A DNA stretch of 64,000 nucleotides, taken from the NCBI GenBank assembly GCA_014155875.1, contig JACEFZ010028133.1, positions 184,501-248,500 of the forward strand. The letters are read 5' to 3'. The stretch's first letter is position 1. Every line of letters begins with the position of its first letter. Position numbers and translations under genes: made by a program. Of this stretch, positions 10,457 through 20,504 are shown piece by piece. The DNA comes from Cepaea nemoralis. Its lineage: Eukaryota > Mollusca > Gastropoda > Stylommatophora > Helicidae. The notes beneath the pieces are model-generated. The model ran no database searches. It saw nothing but the letters and a program-made list of their open reading frames with translations, and was not told the DNA's origin.

Positions 10457-10785
10457 TTACTGCTCAGCAGTTTTAAGTTGTCCACATTTATCATGCTCTA
10501 TCTTCTCCTGAATCTCTTGTCTAGTTTTTTCCCCGCATAATGCTAATTTCTCTATTTGACCTCTTTTGTCAATATACCTCTTACATTTTATTTGCCTTTT
10601 CTTTAAGATTGTAATGAGTGTACTTGTAACACCTGCAGCTCTCAATTCCCCAGTGTTTGTTTTCTTCTCTTCCATGATATTCTCAACATTCTTCTCAAAT
10701 ACCACATCTCCACCTCCTTGAGTTTCTTCACCATTTCAGTACACATTGCCCAGCATTCACATCCAACCAGAAGAACAAGTGACGC
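10457..10785 (-). pseudogene. RTE-like LINE C-terminal fragment
   Basis: The minus strand shows CWAMCTEMVKKLKEVEMW, then in a shifted frame ELRAAGVTSTLITILKKRQIK and IEKLALCGEK. These match the usual order of the post-reverse-transcriptase region (GCE.W...R.WF.RR.LRI..AGV...L...IKKRQ...G..ALCGKIEG). A frameshift and a stop break it. It is intronic to the PDZ-LIM gene. Confidence 0.65.
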
Positions 10786-10959
10786 CTAAACATTTCAGTA
10801 AGCAGGCTTTTGTACTTGTGACATTTGTGTTTGTCATGCTATTCTTTTATTTAAATGCTGGAGAGGGGTCTATAGGCAGTGAATGCAGTTTCATAATCCT
10901 GCACACCAGGTGAAAAATCAGCCATGGCAATTAGGAAGCAGGCCACCTTGCTTTGATTT

Positions 10960-11100
10960 TAATACTTGTATAAGCGTCGTCATTCAGAAAGCCGTGGCAA
11001 ACTACTGAACATAAGACTGCATATAACATCAGAAAGCCAATATAAATGTTGGGGTTGATTGTGACACCCTGTAAAAGGACATGCAACCAACTTTATTTGT
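10960..11100 (+). repeat. SINE family C, 3' half
   Basis: GTGGCAAACTACTGAACATAA, a tandem-like middle, GTTGATTGTGACACCCTGTA and the terminal AAGGACATGCAACCAACTTT place this as a 5'-truncated family C copy. From 11101 to 11560 I see AT-rich intron only. Confidence 0.75.
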
Positions 11101-11576
11101 AAAACATGTAGCATATACTGTAACTAGAGGATGTCACGTCTGTTTATAAGTTTAATATTAGTGATGAACGTGTGAAGTGTTTGATTTTGGTAAGCTATAA
11201 TGATTTACATGGTATATAAATAGTTATGTTGTTGCACTTTTATTGCTCATGTGTTGCTGTATTGTTGCTATATCTTCTTCTTCTTTCGTTAGCTTGAAAT
11301 TTATCTGTAACTGTAATGTTGTTTCTTGTATTAATTAAATGCTATTTTTTAGTTCAATCAGTGGTTGACAGAGGTTGCTATATAATTGATATATAGTTAC
11401 AATATTTATTAATTACCACTATGTTACATCTCTTTTCCATGTCAAAATAACATGCAATTAATGGACGTAACAAATACAAAAATGGACACCAAGCAAATAT
11501 GTCATTGAAACACCCAGCAAAGGGCTTACTGTCTACACATAACAAGTACATTTGTAAACTAAGTAAACTTGTTTAC

Positions 11577-13242
11577 CTGGAAATTTGGACGCTTATAAGG
11601 AACAGGATTCCAAACAGGTGGCGCAAGTGGTGGTGGGGCGAATGAGGAAGTTGGTGGTGGTGGTGGTGGTGGTGGATGAGGAAATGAGGAAACTGGTGGT
11701 GGTGGTAGAGGAAATGAGGAAACTGATGGTGGTGGTAGAGGAAATGAGGAAGCTGATGGTGGTGGTGGCAGAGGAGGCGTAGGCTCTGATAATTCGGTGG
11801 ATGGAGCTATGTTTAAACTGAGGACTCCATCTCTTATGCCAGAATAATCATTCTGACTCACACGAGAATCATCGCTCAGGTCTGAACGAGGACTTACAGA
11901 TCCACTTGTGGGAGTGTATGGCATGGCTGTGTACAAGATTTCAGCTTTGGATTGTTGAGTGGATGCTCCAAAATCTGTGATTCTGTTCTCATTGCTTTGA
12001 TCATACTGGTGATTTGTTTGAATTTGTGCAGGATTGGAATAGTAGCTAACTGTAACCGGCTGTGCAGGCTTAAAGGGACGCGCAGTAAAGTTAGTGGGTA
12101 CAGCAATGTGGGCACTTTCTTCAGCAGTTTGGTCAAAACTGACTTTTCTAATAACAGAGTGGGAAGTGGCAAACCCAGAAGCTGGCTTGAACTGTGCAGA
12201 TGTGAAAGGCATAGGAACCTGGTTGAATGATGAACTGACAGGAGCTTGTGCTGGTGTATATGGTTTAGGAGCTGAGTAAGGCTGCGGGGTGCTTTTGTAT
12301 ACACTGAAGCTGTTGTTGTTGTTAGTGTTGTATGTAGGTTTTACAGTTGGCATAGGTGTGTATGTGACATTTCCAGAACTGTTGGTATTTGACAGATCAT
12401 CACTACTGCTTCCACTCTGGTACAGTGTTGCTTGGACACTAGCATGTCCTGATGTTGGCAGACTTGGCTCTTTGTTCGCTAACTCTGAAACAGAACTCAG
12501 GTCCTGTCTTGGACTTATAGATCCTGAGAATGTCTGAGGACTTACAGGACGCGGCAAAGAATTGTAAGCTGGCTGTGCTGAGATATCAGTAGTTTGTAAA
12601 GACTGTGGAGCGGGACTGGCAAGTGGTTGTGGAGGAATGTGAGGGCTAGAAGTAAAGGCTATGCCGGTGCTGAACTTAACATCAGCTTGTCCATTGGAGC
12701 TGACAGCATTTAGACTTCCATTGAATGTCGTCTGTTCATTGGCTTCAGGCTCTCTAAATCCTCCTACACTAGATACATCATTACTCCTGTATTCACCTAC
12801 TCCCCGTGGCAAGGAATTGGTATTATAGCTTGTATTTCCAGCAGTGTTGAAATAGCCACGAATATTATCAGGTCCTCCTGGAGAATCATGTATTAGCTCT
12901 TGTTTTTTGTATGCTAAAGTGTAGTCTGGGAAGTTTAATCCTCCATTTCCCATGTCCTCATCAATACTGTGGCTATTGCTGTAAACATTTCTCTGTTGAA
13001 CTGGGGCTATATTTTGTATTTCAACTTTTGTGGCCTGGTAAGGTTGGCGCTGAGACCCAAAGTTCCTGGGGGTGGTTGCATAGTGGGTGGTTTCACTGTT
13101 GCTGTTGTAGTTGTTATTAAGGGGAATGCCAACCCCAAAGCCCTTAGGAATGGCATTGTAATCGCCAACCTGGATTGATAATTGATTTCCATATTCGTAA
13201 TCAGAGGAGTGAAATGAGTCTGTAAGAACTGGCCCTCCTGGT
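11577..13242 (-). CDS. Zasp-like: PDZ-LIM (Zasp/PDLIM-like) gene, giant linker exon with polyproline tract
   Basis: A 1666-bp exon lies between TTGTTTACAG (acceptor) and TTCCAG|GTAAAC (donor). Its first base completes AA|A (Lys) from the PDZ exon and 555 full codons follow with no stop, ending NFQ in phase 0. The start used by a simple ORF scan (Met at 12953) is internal; 96 codons before it are coding, beginning PGGPVLTDSF. The product is low in hydrophobic residues and rich in Ser, Pro, Thr, Asn and Tyr, so it is probably disordered. Its last ~70 residues hold four PLPPPP/FPxPPPP blocks separated by SSF, typical ligands for EVH1, SH3 or profilin. Two SPR(S/Q)DLS motifs recur in the middle. 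This length of linker between PDZ and LIM modules is large but known for Zasp-type proteins, where it tunes actinin and actin binding (family knowledge). Confidence 0.9.
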
Positions 13243-13504
13243 CTGTAAACAATAATAACAAAATGTAAATATACATATATATTTTAGGTAAATATTTAAT
13301 GTATTTTGCTTTCATATATTTTAATCATGAAAACAGTGAAACATTATTTGATATGGTCAAGAAACAAACAAAGAGAATATAGTTAAGGCCTATAATAAAT
13401 TAATGTGACTGTTGACAAGGGCAAAAGGAAAAAGAGGAACGTCCTAGGACAAACTACATCACACAAGTATGCAAGGTACCTACTTATGCTAAGCTGAAGA
13501 GATG

Positions 13505-13670
13505 TTGCTGGGAATAAGAGAACTGGGAGATGGTCAGATGGGAGATGGTCAGTTAGGAGATAATCAGATGGGGAATGATCAGATGGGAGATGGCCAGATG
13601 GTGATCAGATGGGAGATGGTCAGATGGGAGATGGGAGATGATCACATGGGAGATAACTTCATGACCAAGC
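13505..13670. repeat. Short minisatellite, ~15-bp GATGGGAGATGGTCA unit
   Basis: About ten imperfect copies of GATGGGAGATGGTCA lie in the intron between the PDZ exon and the giant exon. Copies differ in length, so it is an older array. Confidence 0.85.
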
Positions 13671-13788
13671 TTCAGACTGACTGACTTCGTAAAAGAATGA
13701 ATTAACATTTTCTGAAACGTGTATATTCTGATAGTGACCAGCAGGAAAATTGGAGGGGAAAATAGCCAGGAAAAAGTCTAGAGAAAAG

Positions 13789-14200
13789 TGTGTGAATTAA
13801 TGTTCTTTACTTTGAACAACCTGAGATGGATTCCTGTATCTAGTGTGTGAATTGCTGGTCTTCCTGGTCATGGAATTAAATGACTTTCTCCGTAATCCCG
13901 TTTATCCACGTAGGGTAATGCAGCGCGCGAGAATTGGAAGCGGTTCTCGTCACGTTGGTAACTTACGGGATAAGTGAGCCGGCCACTCAGAAAGCAATGG
14001 CAAACTACTGAGCATAATCTTGCCAAGAAATCAACGACAGCGGTAAAATGCTGGTGTTGACAGCGGTGTCCTGTAAAGGATATGCGAAAAAAAAGTGTGT
14101 GAATTAATGTACTTTACTTTGAACAAACAGAGGTGGATTACTGTATCTAGTAATAGACAACAGTGTGTAAATTAATATACTTTATTTTCACATCTAAATA
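13789..14200. repeat. Tandem ~55-bp repeat interrupted by a SINE
   Basis: GTGTGTGAATTAATGTTCTT..CTGTATCTA (13789-13843) is followed by a second unit that begins at 13843, is broken after GTGTGTGAATT by the SINE at 13854-14093, resumes at 14095 and runs to about 14150. A third, diverged unit starts near 14162 (GTGTGTAAATTAATATACTT). 14201-14454 includes a related ACATCTAAAC.. stretch but nothing else. Confidence 0.8.
13854..14093 (+). mobile_element. SINE family C2, full length, 12-bp target duplication
   Basis: AGTGTGTGAATT occurs at 13842-13853 and again at 14094-14105. Between them are a tRNA-like head (CCTGGTCATGGAATTAAATG, CTTTCTCCGTAATCCCG), the core CAGAAAGCAATGGCAAACTA, then TGTCCTGTAAAGGATATGCG and an A-run tail. 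The same layout is seen at 45789-46036, 58075-58290 and 62423-62673. Confidence 0.88.
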
Positions 14201-14454
14201 CAGAAACACAAACAACAGGTAGCACAATTTATTGCCTGGCTCGGACAACATATTGATTGTTGCTTCTAATGTTAAATTCACTATAGGAATGCATTGCTTC
14301 TAATTGTACATCTACATCTACACCTTAAATACATCATTGACTGTAGGACAAGTTAACAGTCCGAGATGGCAGCCTGTATTTATTCAGGACACAATGCTTG
14401 TGTGAATTATTGTAATTTATTTTCACATCTAAACCATAAATTAGGTTCTTTGTG

Positions 14455-15250
14455 TCATATCATCATCATCATGTACCATGTCTATAAGTGTTGGCAGTCA
14501 TGTTTTGCCATCTGACACGATTATCAGAGTCGTAGATCGGCTCTCTGTTCTTATCACGACCATGTCATAGCCAAGCCATGCAGGTAGTTCTAGATTCTCT
14601 CCCCAGTCTTGCCAGTTGTCACCAATTTCTCCAGTTTACCTCTCCGCGGCGAAGCGGTTACGGACGCAGGTCCTAATTTCATATACCGAGTTCGAAACAC
14701 AGCTTCGGGCAATTTGGCAGCAGACCTCATTGCGATTTTTCTTTATGAAATGGTATGGGTACCGGTCGGTCAGAAAGCAATGGCAAACTAATGAACGTAA
14801 ACTTGCCAAGCGATCACACGCAGCCAAAAAGTGCTGGTGTTGACTGCATGTCATGTAAAAAGGATATGCAACTAACTTTAATATGGCGCGTCCAAATAAT
14901 TGTGTCTATCTACGTCTAATTTCTCTAAATCAATTCATGGTTTTCATTTGTTTCTTTATGACACTTGGTCATTGGTTTCTCTTGTCTGTCCATGGCATTC
15001 TTTGCATTTTCCTCAGAAACCACATTTCCACAGACATCAGATGTTTTTCAGCTTGTCTGCTTATTGTCCACGCTTAACCTTCAAACAAAAGTGTATGTTC
15101 TTTGTTGCGTTTCAACACTTTTCTCGTTGCAAATGTCATCTTTTTATTAGTCAGTATGTTTTCCATCTTGCAAAAAGCTACCTTCACCATGGCGATTCTT
15201 GTTCTAATCTCTTCAAGGCATATCTCATCAGATGTTATGACTGTTCATAG
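14455..15250 (-). pseudogene. RTE-like LINE 3' region, split by a SINE
   Basis: The left end shows (ATC)n, the inverted (GATGAT)n tail, followed by ATGTCTATAAGTGTTGGCAG, matching 32240-32300 inverted. The right part (14885-15250) matches the reverse complement of 62800-63110, including GACATCAGATGTTTTTCAGC. The element therefore runs minus-strand with its tail at 14455. A SINE occupies 14637-14883 in the same place where related copies are continuous. Stops and frameshifts abound. Confidence 0.8.
14637..14883 (+). mobile_element. SINE family C inserted in a LINE
   Basis: The tRNA-like head CGGCGAAGCGGTTACGGACG with a B-box-like GAGTTCGAAACAC, the core GAAAGCAATGGCAAACTAAT and the end GGATATGCAACTAACTTTA are all present. 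The flanking LINE sequence resumes on the far side. Ends are approximate and the target duplication is short or eroded. Confidence 0.85.
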
Positions 15251-15267
15251 ATAATTGTACCGATTCA

Positions 15268-15392
15268 CTTGTTTAAAAATATTCCCATTTTCTGCATATT
15301 ACATTTTGGTATTTGCGTGCTTGCTTGTTTGCGTTTAAAAATATTCCCATTTTCTGCTTATTACATTTTGGTATTTGCTTGCTTGCTTCAGC
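15268..15392. repeat. Two-copy tandem duplication, ~64 bp
   Basis: TTTAAAAATATTCCCATTTT..TTTGGTATTTGC..GCTTGCTTG occurs twice in succession with few differences. Confidence 0.9.
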
Positions 15393-15600
15393 ACGAAGTC
15401 CTGTATGTCGGATGAAGATATCCTGTTGTCCAACATCAGTGTGATGTCATACCAGACTGAGGTTTGAGTGAGTATCTGTTGTTCCATGTCTGGCTTATCG
15501 GTGTGCTGACTGTTGCCCAGGACGCACGGCTAGGACTTGTTAGTAAGTCTTGGCCAGTATAGAACCTGACCCTGGTGCCTTGGAAACGTCTCTGCGTCCC
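15368..15600 (-). repeat. SINE family B variant, inverted copy of 52650-52865
   Basis: CACGAAGTCCTGTATGTCGG, TGTTGTCCAACATCAGTGTG and CATGTCTGGCTTATCGGTGT match the reverse complement of 52650-52865. The stretch 15600-16160 has nothing else recognised except a weak duplication of ACATATGTTAT..AATGTATG.GTAAAGAA at about 15750 and 15880. Confidence 0.75.
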
Positions 15601-16164
15601 ATTGTGGTATTCCTTTCTGTCTAGTAACTACCTTAATCTTGTCTTTCTATCATACAGTTGTGCGATTTTTGTACTGATTGTCATATGTCATATTTAGTTA
15701 AATATTCATTTTGTGTATAATATTACATAGACTTCGTTTTTTTTTTTAAACATATGTTATTTTACTTAGAATGTATGTGTAAAGAAGTCATGTCTATTGT
15801 ATAGTTATAAATGTCCATGCTAAATATAATTTGGTCAACATGCATTTGAATAAAATATCGCAGACTGTTTTTCAACATATGTTATGTCGATCTATAATGT
15901 ATGCGTAAAGAAATGTCAATCAAACAGTTGTGAGAGTTCATGCTGACCATCATCTTCCATGAACTGTTATAAATTTGATCCTTGACCGAAACCCTCAAAT
16001 GTCATATTGCACTTCCGACATGTATTTCTTATATAGGAGTTTTAGTTCTACTTATATATTGATTAACCTGTCACCTCATCTCTCTCTTCAGTAATATCTC
16101 CACAACTGTCAGTGGCAGGTTGCAGTGAGAGACACATTCTATTAGTGGTTGTTTTTTGCATATC

Positions 16165-16340
16165 TCATTCAATGGAGCGTGGAAAAGACTATGAGGCTGG
16201 ATAGAAGATACATTGAGAACACCGTACTACAGTTTAACTAGAGAGTCTTTTACGTGGAACTGACAAGGTAAACGAAACAGAGGAAGACTTAAAAACACAC
16301 CGAAAATAGAACTAGAGACACAGATTAATATGAGCGGTGT
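16165..16340 (+). pseudogene. LINE 3'-end fragment
   Basis: TCAATGGAGCGTGGAAAAGAC, then AACGAAACAGAGGAAGACTT and AAAAACACACCGAAAATAGA, parallel the basic tail region at 9740-9900 (G-K-R-x-R-G-R-P-K-N-T). Stops are frequent, and no intact frame remains. Confidence 0.5.
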
Positions 16341-16492
16341 TTATTTTAAATCCGTGTGTGCCTCACCGCGCGTAATTGCGTATGTTGAACATTGATCATG
16401 TCATAGTCATGTGATAAGTACTGACCAATGAATAAAAGAGCACGTACATATCGTCCCATGATGCATAAGTTCTGTTTCTGACTGTTGAGAAA

Positions 16493-17574
16493 ATGACCGG
16501 GTTGATCCAAAATCCGCCCAAAGAAGCTCAAAGAGCGGTGATTCAGTTTCTTTCATTTGAAGGATGCCTACCAGTGGACATTCATCGAAGAATGCAGGCA
16601 GCGTACACACAAAATTAGTCTCCACAAATGTATGTCGAAGACAACAGTGACAGACTGGGCACGAATGGTTCGGAAAGGACGTCAGTTCACGACAGATCTT
16701 CGACGGCCGGATCAAGCGCATATTGTTGCAACAGAAAAACACCATCGCCAACATTGATGCAGCAGTACAGATGAACCGTTGTCGAAGCATACTTTCGCTA
16801 GCGAAAGAATTTGATATGTCAATTGGAACAATTCAAAAGGTCGTTCGTAAGAAACTGCAATATCAGAAGGTGTGTTCACCGTGGGTACCACGGATGTTAA
16901 CCGACCACCAACAAAAGGACGCATGGGATGGTGTTTGAACCACTTGCTGCGTTACAGAGTGGAGGGTGACGCATTTCTCTTCCGCATAGTGGCAGGTGAT
17001 GAATCATGGTGTCACCACTTCGAGTCGAGCAGCAAATGAGAGAGCATGCAATGGAAGCATGCTGGATCACCAAAAGCCAAAAAAATTCAAGTTACAGGTT
17101 TCCGCTGAAAGGTTATGCTGAGCGCATTGTTTTACCATGAAGGGCTATTGTTGGCCGACTTTAAAGAACCTGGTGTCAACATCAACTCTACCCACTACTT
17201 GCAAACACTACACAAGCTGCAAAAAGCCATCAAGAATAAACGACACGGCATGCTTTCTCGCGATGTGATTTTGTTGCACGGTAATGCTTGTCCGCATGTC
17301 GCAAAGATTGTGCAGGAAGCATTAGCAAGGAAGAAGTGGGAAATTCTGCAACATCCAGCCTATAGTCCTGATTTGTCACTATGTGATTTTCATTTGTTCG
17401 GATTTCTAAAAAAAAGCTCTCAAGGGGCAACAATATCATACAGATGCAGACGCATTGAACGCGATAAACACTTGGTTCAGTGAGCTGTCACAATCCTTTT
17501 TTTTTTTGGACGGCATTTGCCGCCTACCTAAGCAATGGGATGCTTGCCTGAATGCCTACGGCGACATCTTCTGA
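16493..17574 (+). pseudogene. Mariner-type transposase relic
   Basis: Successive reading frames give KEAQRAVIQFLSFEG and IHRRMQAAYTQN (N-terminal helix-turn-helix), TTDLRRPDQAHI, SLAKEFDMSIGTIQKVVRKK (second DNA-binding helix), KVCSPWVPRMLTD, GDESWCHHFES (first catalytic Asp), LADFKEPGVNINS, LLHGNACPHVA, HPAYSPDLSLCDFHLFG (third Asp) and LPKQWDACLNAYGDIF. Order and spacing match full-length mariner transposases of about 345 residues. The frame is broken by at least three frameshifts or stops (near 16620, 16935 and 17090). The second catalytic Asp in the usual HDN motif is Gly here (HGN). It is an inactive copy. Inverted terminal repeats were not identified with confidence. Confidence 0.93.
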
Positions 17575-18118
17575 CCAACCCATGGTGCATAATTCATTCA
17601 AAATGAATGCTTTGTTTAATTCTACCACACCTGTTAATGTTTCCTTCATGCTTTTGTAATAAAGCCATTGGAACGGGTTTCAAATGGACGTCCCTAATAA
17701 TATGGAGAGGAAATAGAGGGAGTTGCTAGAGAAAGCACACGAAAGGAGGCTTTTGCATGAGTTAGTTTGAAGAATAAATTCAGTAGTAAACATCGGTGTG
17801 CTATATCACATAGCAAGAAAATAAATAAACTTCGAGAAAACAACACCGCATTCTCGCGCAGTAACCCATTGTGTGACATCGCTTGCACACTACTTGCCTC
17901 AGAACATGTAGTTCGTGAATGAGAACAAGATATACTCAAATAATGAATTTAAGAATCGACATCACTGTAGTCGGGACATTCCTACACATACTCTTGAAGT
18001 CGATTTATAGATTCAGTATAGGACACAAAAACATAAAGTACACTATAGGAACTAGCTACAATGATGATCCAGTGATGTTGTATCTAAAAGGATATGATGA
18101 TACTAAAGTGGTACTTAC

Positions 18119-18267
18119 TTCTTAATGGTGAGCTGCAAAACGTTGCCTGATTCCCTCACCAAGTCCTGGGCGTCGCTGTGTTCCAAGTTGGTGGCCATCA
18201 CATTGCCAATCTTAATGATCACGTCTCCTGAACCTAGTGCCGCTGCCGCCACACTGCCCGGGGTCAC
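18119..18267 (-). CDS. Zasp-like: PDZ-LIM (Zasp/PDLIM-like) gene, second half of PDZ domain
   Basis: A 149-bp exon is bounded by ATATTGTAG (acceptor) and ATTAAGAA|GTAAGT (donor). It enters in phase 0 and leaves AA for a lysine codon completed by the giant exon. It reads VTPGSVAAAALGSGDVIIKI, then NVMATNLEHSDAQDLVRESG and LQLTIKK. This is the C-terminal half of an ALP/Enigma-type PDZ domain: the TPGS-A..A.L..GD.I..I segment, an H-x-(D/E)-A-Q helix that lines the peptide groove, and the last strand. The first half, with the GFRL carboxylate-binding loop, must be encoded upstream (right) and was not found. In the family, the PDZ domain binds the C terminus of alpha-actinin. Confidence 0.92.
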
Positions 18268-19353
18268 CTACAATATGAATCGTATACACATTAAATTGGA
18301 CGGCGATTAGTAGTGGTACGACGTTGTAAGTTTTCACACGGCGCCTTTAGAAAAGTCTACAGATGATGTTACGTTAAATATGGAGTAACTGTCCTTGATG
18401 TGGTAATACAAAATATACAGACTAGAGTTGGTTAAGACTGTGTAGTAAAACAGCGAATAGACTCTACATAGACAAGAGTAAGTTCAGCCATTATCATTAA
18501 TAGATATGCTACTATCGTCTTTGTAAGGGGCAGTATGTGAAGATTGTATTATCTGTTTCTGTTAGCTACCTACATGTTGTAACCCGCTTTATATATATAT
18601 ATATAATAGATTGTTAATTGACGTGTGCGGTCATGCTTATCCCACAGACCGTATATCATATCAAGTACTGACACACCTTCAGTGCCAAATACAATGTAAT
18701 GTGTTATATGTAATATAGTTTAAAGAAGGCCAAAGACATGTGCATGGTATTAAATAACACAATACGATCTGCATTGTGTGGACGGCTTTATAAATGTCAG
18801 AAGTTTAAATAGAAAATATACAATAGCTACGCATTAGTATGCCCGCTTTTCCATAAATAAAATTAGAAGTTTTCGGAGTTGCACGTTGTTTAAACATTCT
18901 ATTCCAACCGCGGTTGTAATGTTCATATTAGTGTGTACTACTAACTGGTGTTCGCTGTAACACCCCTTCGTCGGCACATTGAATAAACGTAGCTATCTGT
19001 GACCTATGTTCTTCAAGTGAGGTTTAGATTAACTATAGGTATGCGTGCACTTATCTACTATTGTTAGCAAACAAAGTAAAATATTTCTGTGTAACAGGCA
19101 CGTATTATCTTTTACTATTTTATTGATATGGCGGTTAGACATATTCAAGAGTGTTGAAGTACACGTCTGAGAAGGGTAACATGAGACGTGTGGGTGGAGC
19201 GGGGGCTGAGGTTGAAGCTCTGGGAGGGTGGGATGAATATTATTAGAAGACGAACATGGTAAACAAACTATGAAAGTTGTATCTACACATTTATTTCGAG
19301 CCAGTCACTCCAAACGACGGGTTAGCTTCGGCGAAAGAAAGGGCGCTGTGATG

Positions 19354-19360
<7 letters not shown>
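18268..19360. other. Upstream intron, no recognised feature
   Basis: No exon with the WGFRL-type first half of the PDZ domain, no recurring repeat and no RNA gene is visible. There is a short (TA)n run near 18590. Confidence 0.5.
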
Positions 19361-19361
<1 letters not shown>

Positions 19362-19431
<70 letters not shown>

Positions 19432-19455
19432 CACACACACACACACACACACACG
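19362..19455. repeat. Compound microsatellite (GA)n(CAGA)n(CA)n
   Basis: About 22 GA units run into CAGACAGA and then about 12 CA units. Confidence 0.97.
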
Positions 19456-19651
19456 AACACATACTCAAGCGCTCGCATATTCACCGTACACATATTCACA
19501 GAAAATTAGTCTCCACAGCCATATCTTTCACGGATAAAAATGTATTCAAACGTATTGCTTCCAAGGATCTTGCATATATCAACGGGTGCTGTCATTGAAA
19601 TATTCACATTTGTTCGCCTGATGCATAAGCAAATACAAAACGATTTTACAA

Positions 19652-19910
19652 TTGATTGATTGATTGATTTAGGAATCGACATCACAGCATTCGGGGCATT
19701 CCCATAAGTGCTCCGTCCCCATCCTCAGCAGCCAGCGAAGAGTTCCAACACTAATAGTACCAGTAGCAATCTGACTATAAGTCCGTCTCGCCTTTCCTCT
19801 GAGAGTTGAGCGTCGGCCAGATCCCCTCGTCACTCGTTGTCTCATTCTTGCCAGACCATGGTAATCCATTTGCTCCTCCATTCGGAAGTCTAACTTACAC
19901 CTGAGCATGA
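19652..19910 (-). pseudogene. LINE 3' end, RNase H-type family, with (CAAT)n tail
   Basis: The minus-strand reading includes GSGRRSTLRGKARRTYSQIA and TLRWLLRMGTEHLWECPECC, ending VDS and a stop, then a (TCAA)n run (19652-19670). The same C terminus recurs four more times in the window. The simple-repeat tail marks the true 3' end of the retrotransposon. Confidence 0.8.
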
Positions 19911-20127
19911 ATCTGAATTTACATCTGCACGGTAGACGCAGATATCATCTGTACAGAAAGCTATGAAAAATTACATTGTAGCCTGGAGGAATTGTGACGA
20001 ACTGCGGTGTCTACTAATAGCATTCACGTTGATATTTGAGAATATGAAAGGCAGAGGAGCAGGGCGTGTACTGTGTGTGTGTGTGTGTGAAGATGATCAA
20101 CATTCGTTCAGAAGATCAACCAGAATC

Positions 20128-20496
20128 TTACCAATAAAAGTCCAGAGGCAGCCTGTCAGGAGCATAAAACGTGGGGATGATGGGTAATGTCATCGCGAGA
20201 TGACGAAGCTCATATATAACAAATGGAGAAAACATGGCTGCAGACGGCAGCTCAGTTCTAAGATGGCTGATAAGGCCTATTTTGGCTCGAAATATTCTTT
20301 GACAATGTGGGAAAAGAATGCTTGACATCCCAGAAGCGGGATCTCCTGCAGTGGTTTTTCTGTCAAGTCTCTTCCCTAGATTATTCCCTAGAGCTGGCTG
20401 GTAGATAACTACAGTCTTCTCCAAGTTGATATTGAGCCCAAAGTTGGCACAGGCATATAAGAAAGCCGAAACATTGTGTTGCTTGTCTGCCTCTGA
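20128..20496 (-). pseudogene. Non-LTR reverse transcriptase, C-terminal part left of the hAT insertion
   Basis: Joining the minus-strand reading to 22620-23238 across the hAT element restores continuous frame: FVDDCALYAN on the far side is followed here by SEADKQHNVSAF and FGLNINLEKTVVIYQP, the region after the YADD-like box. Further left, a shifted portion encodes FPHCQRIFRAKIGLISHLRT, a CCHH-like finger typical of this LINE family. The segment between is shortened compared with relatives. Confidence 0.85.
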
Positions 20497-20504
20497 GTTG
20501 GCAT

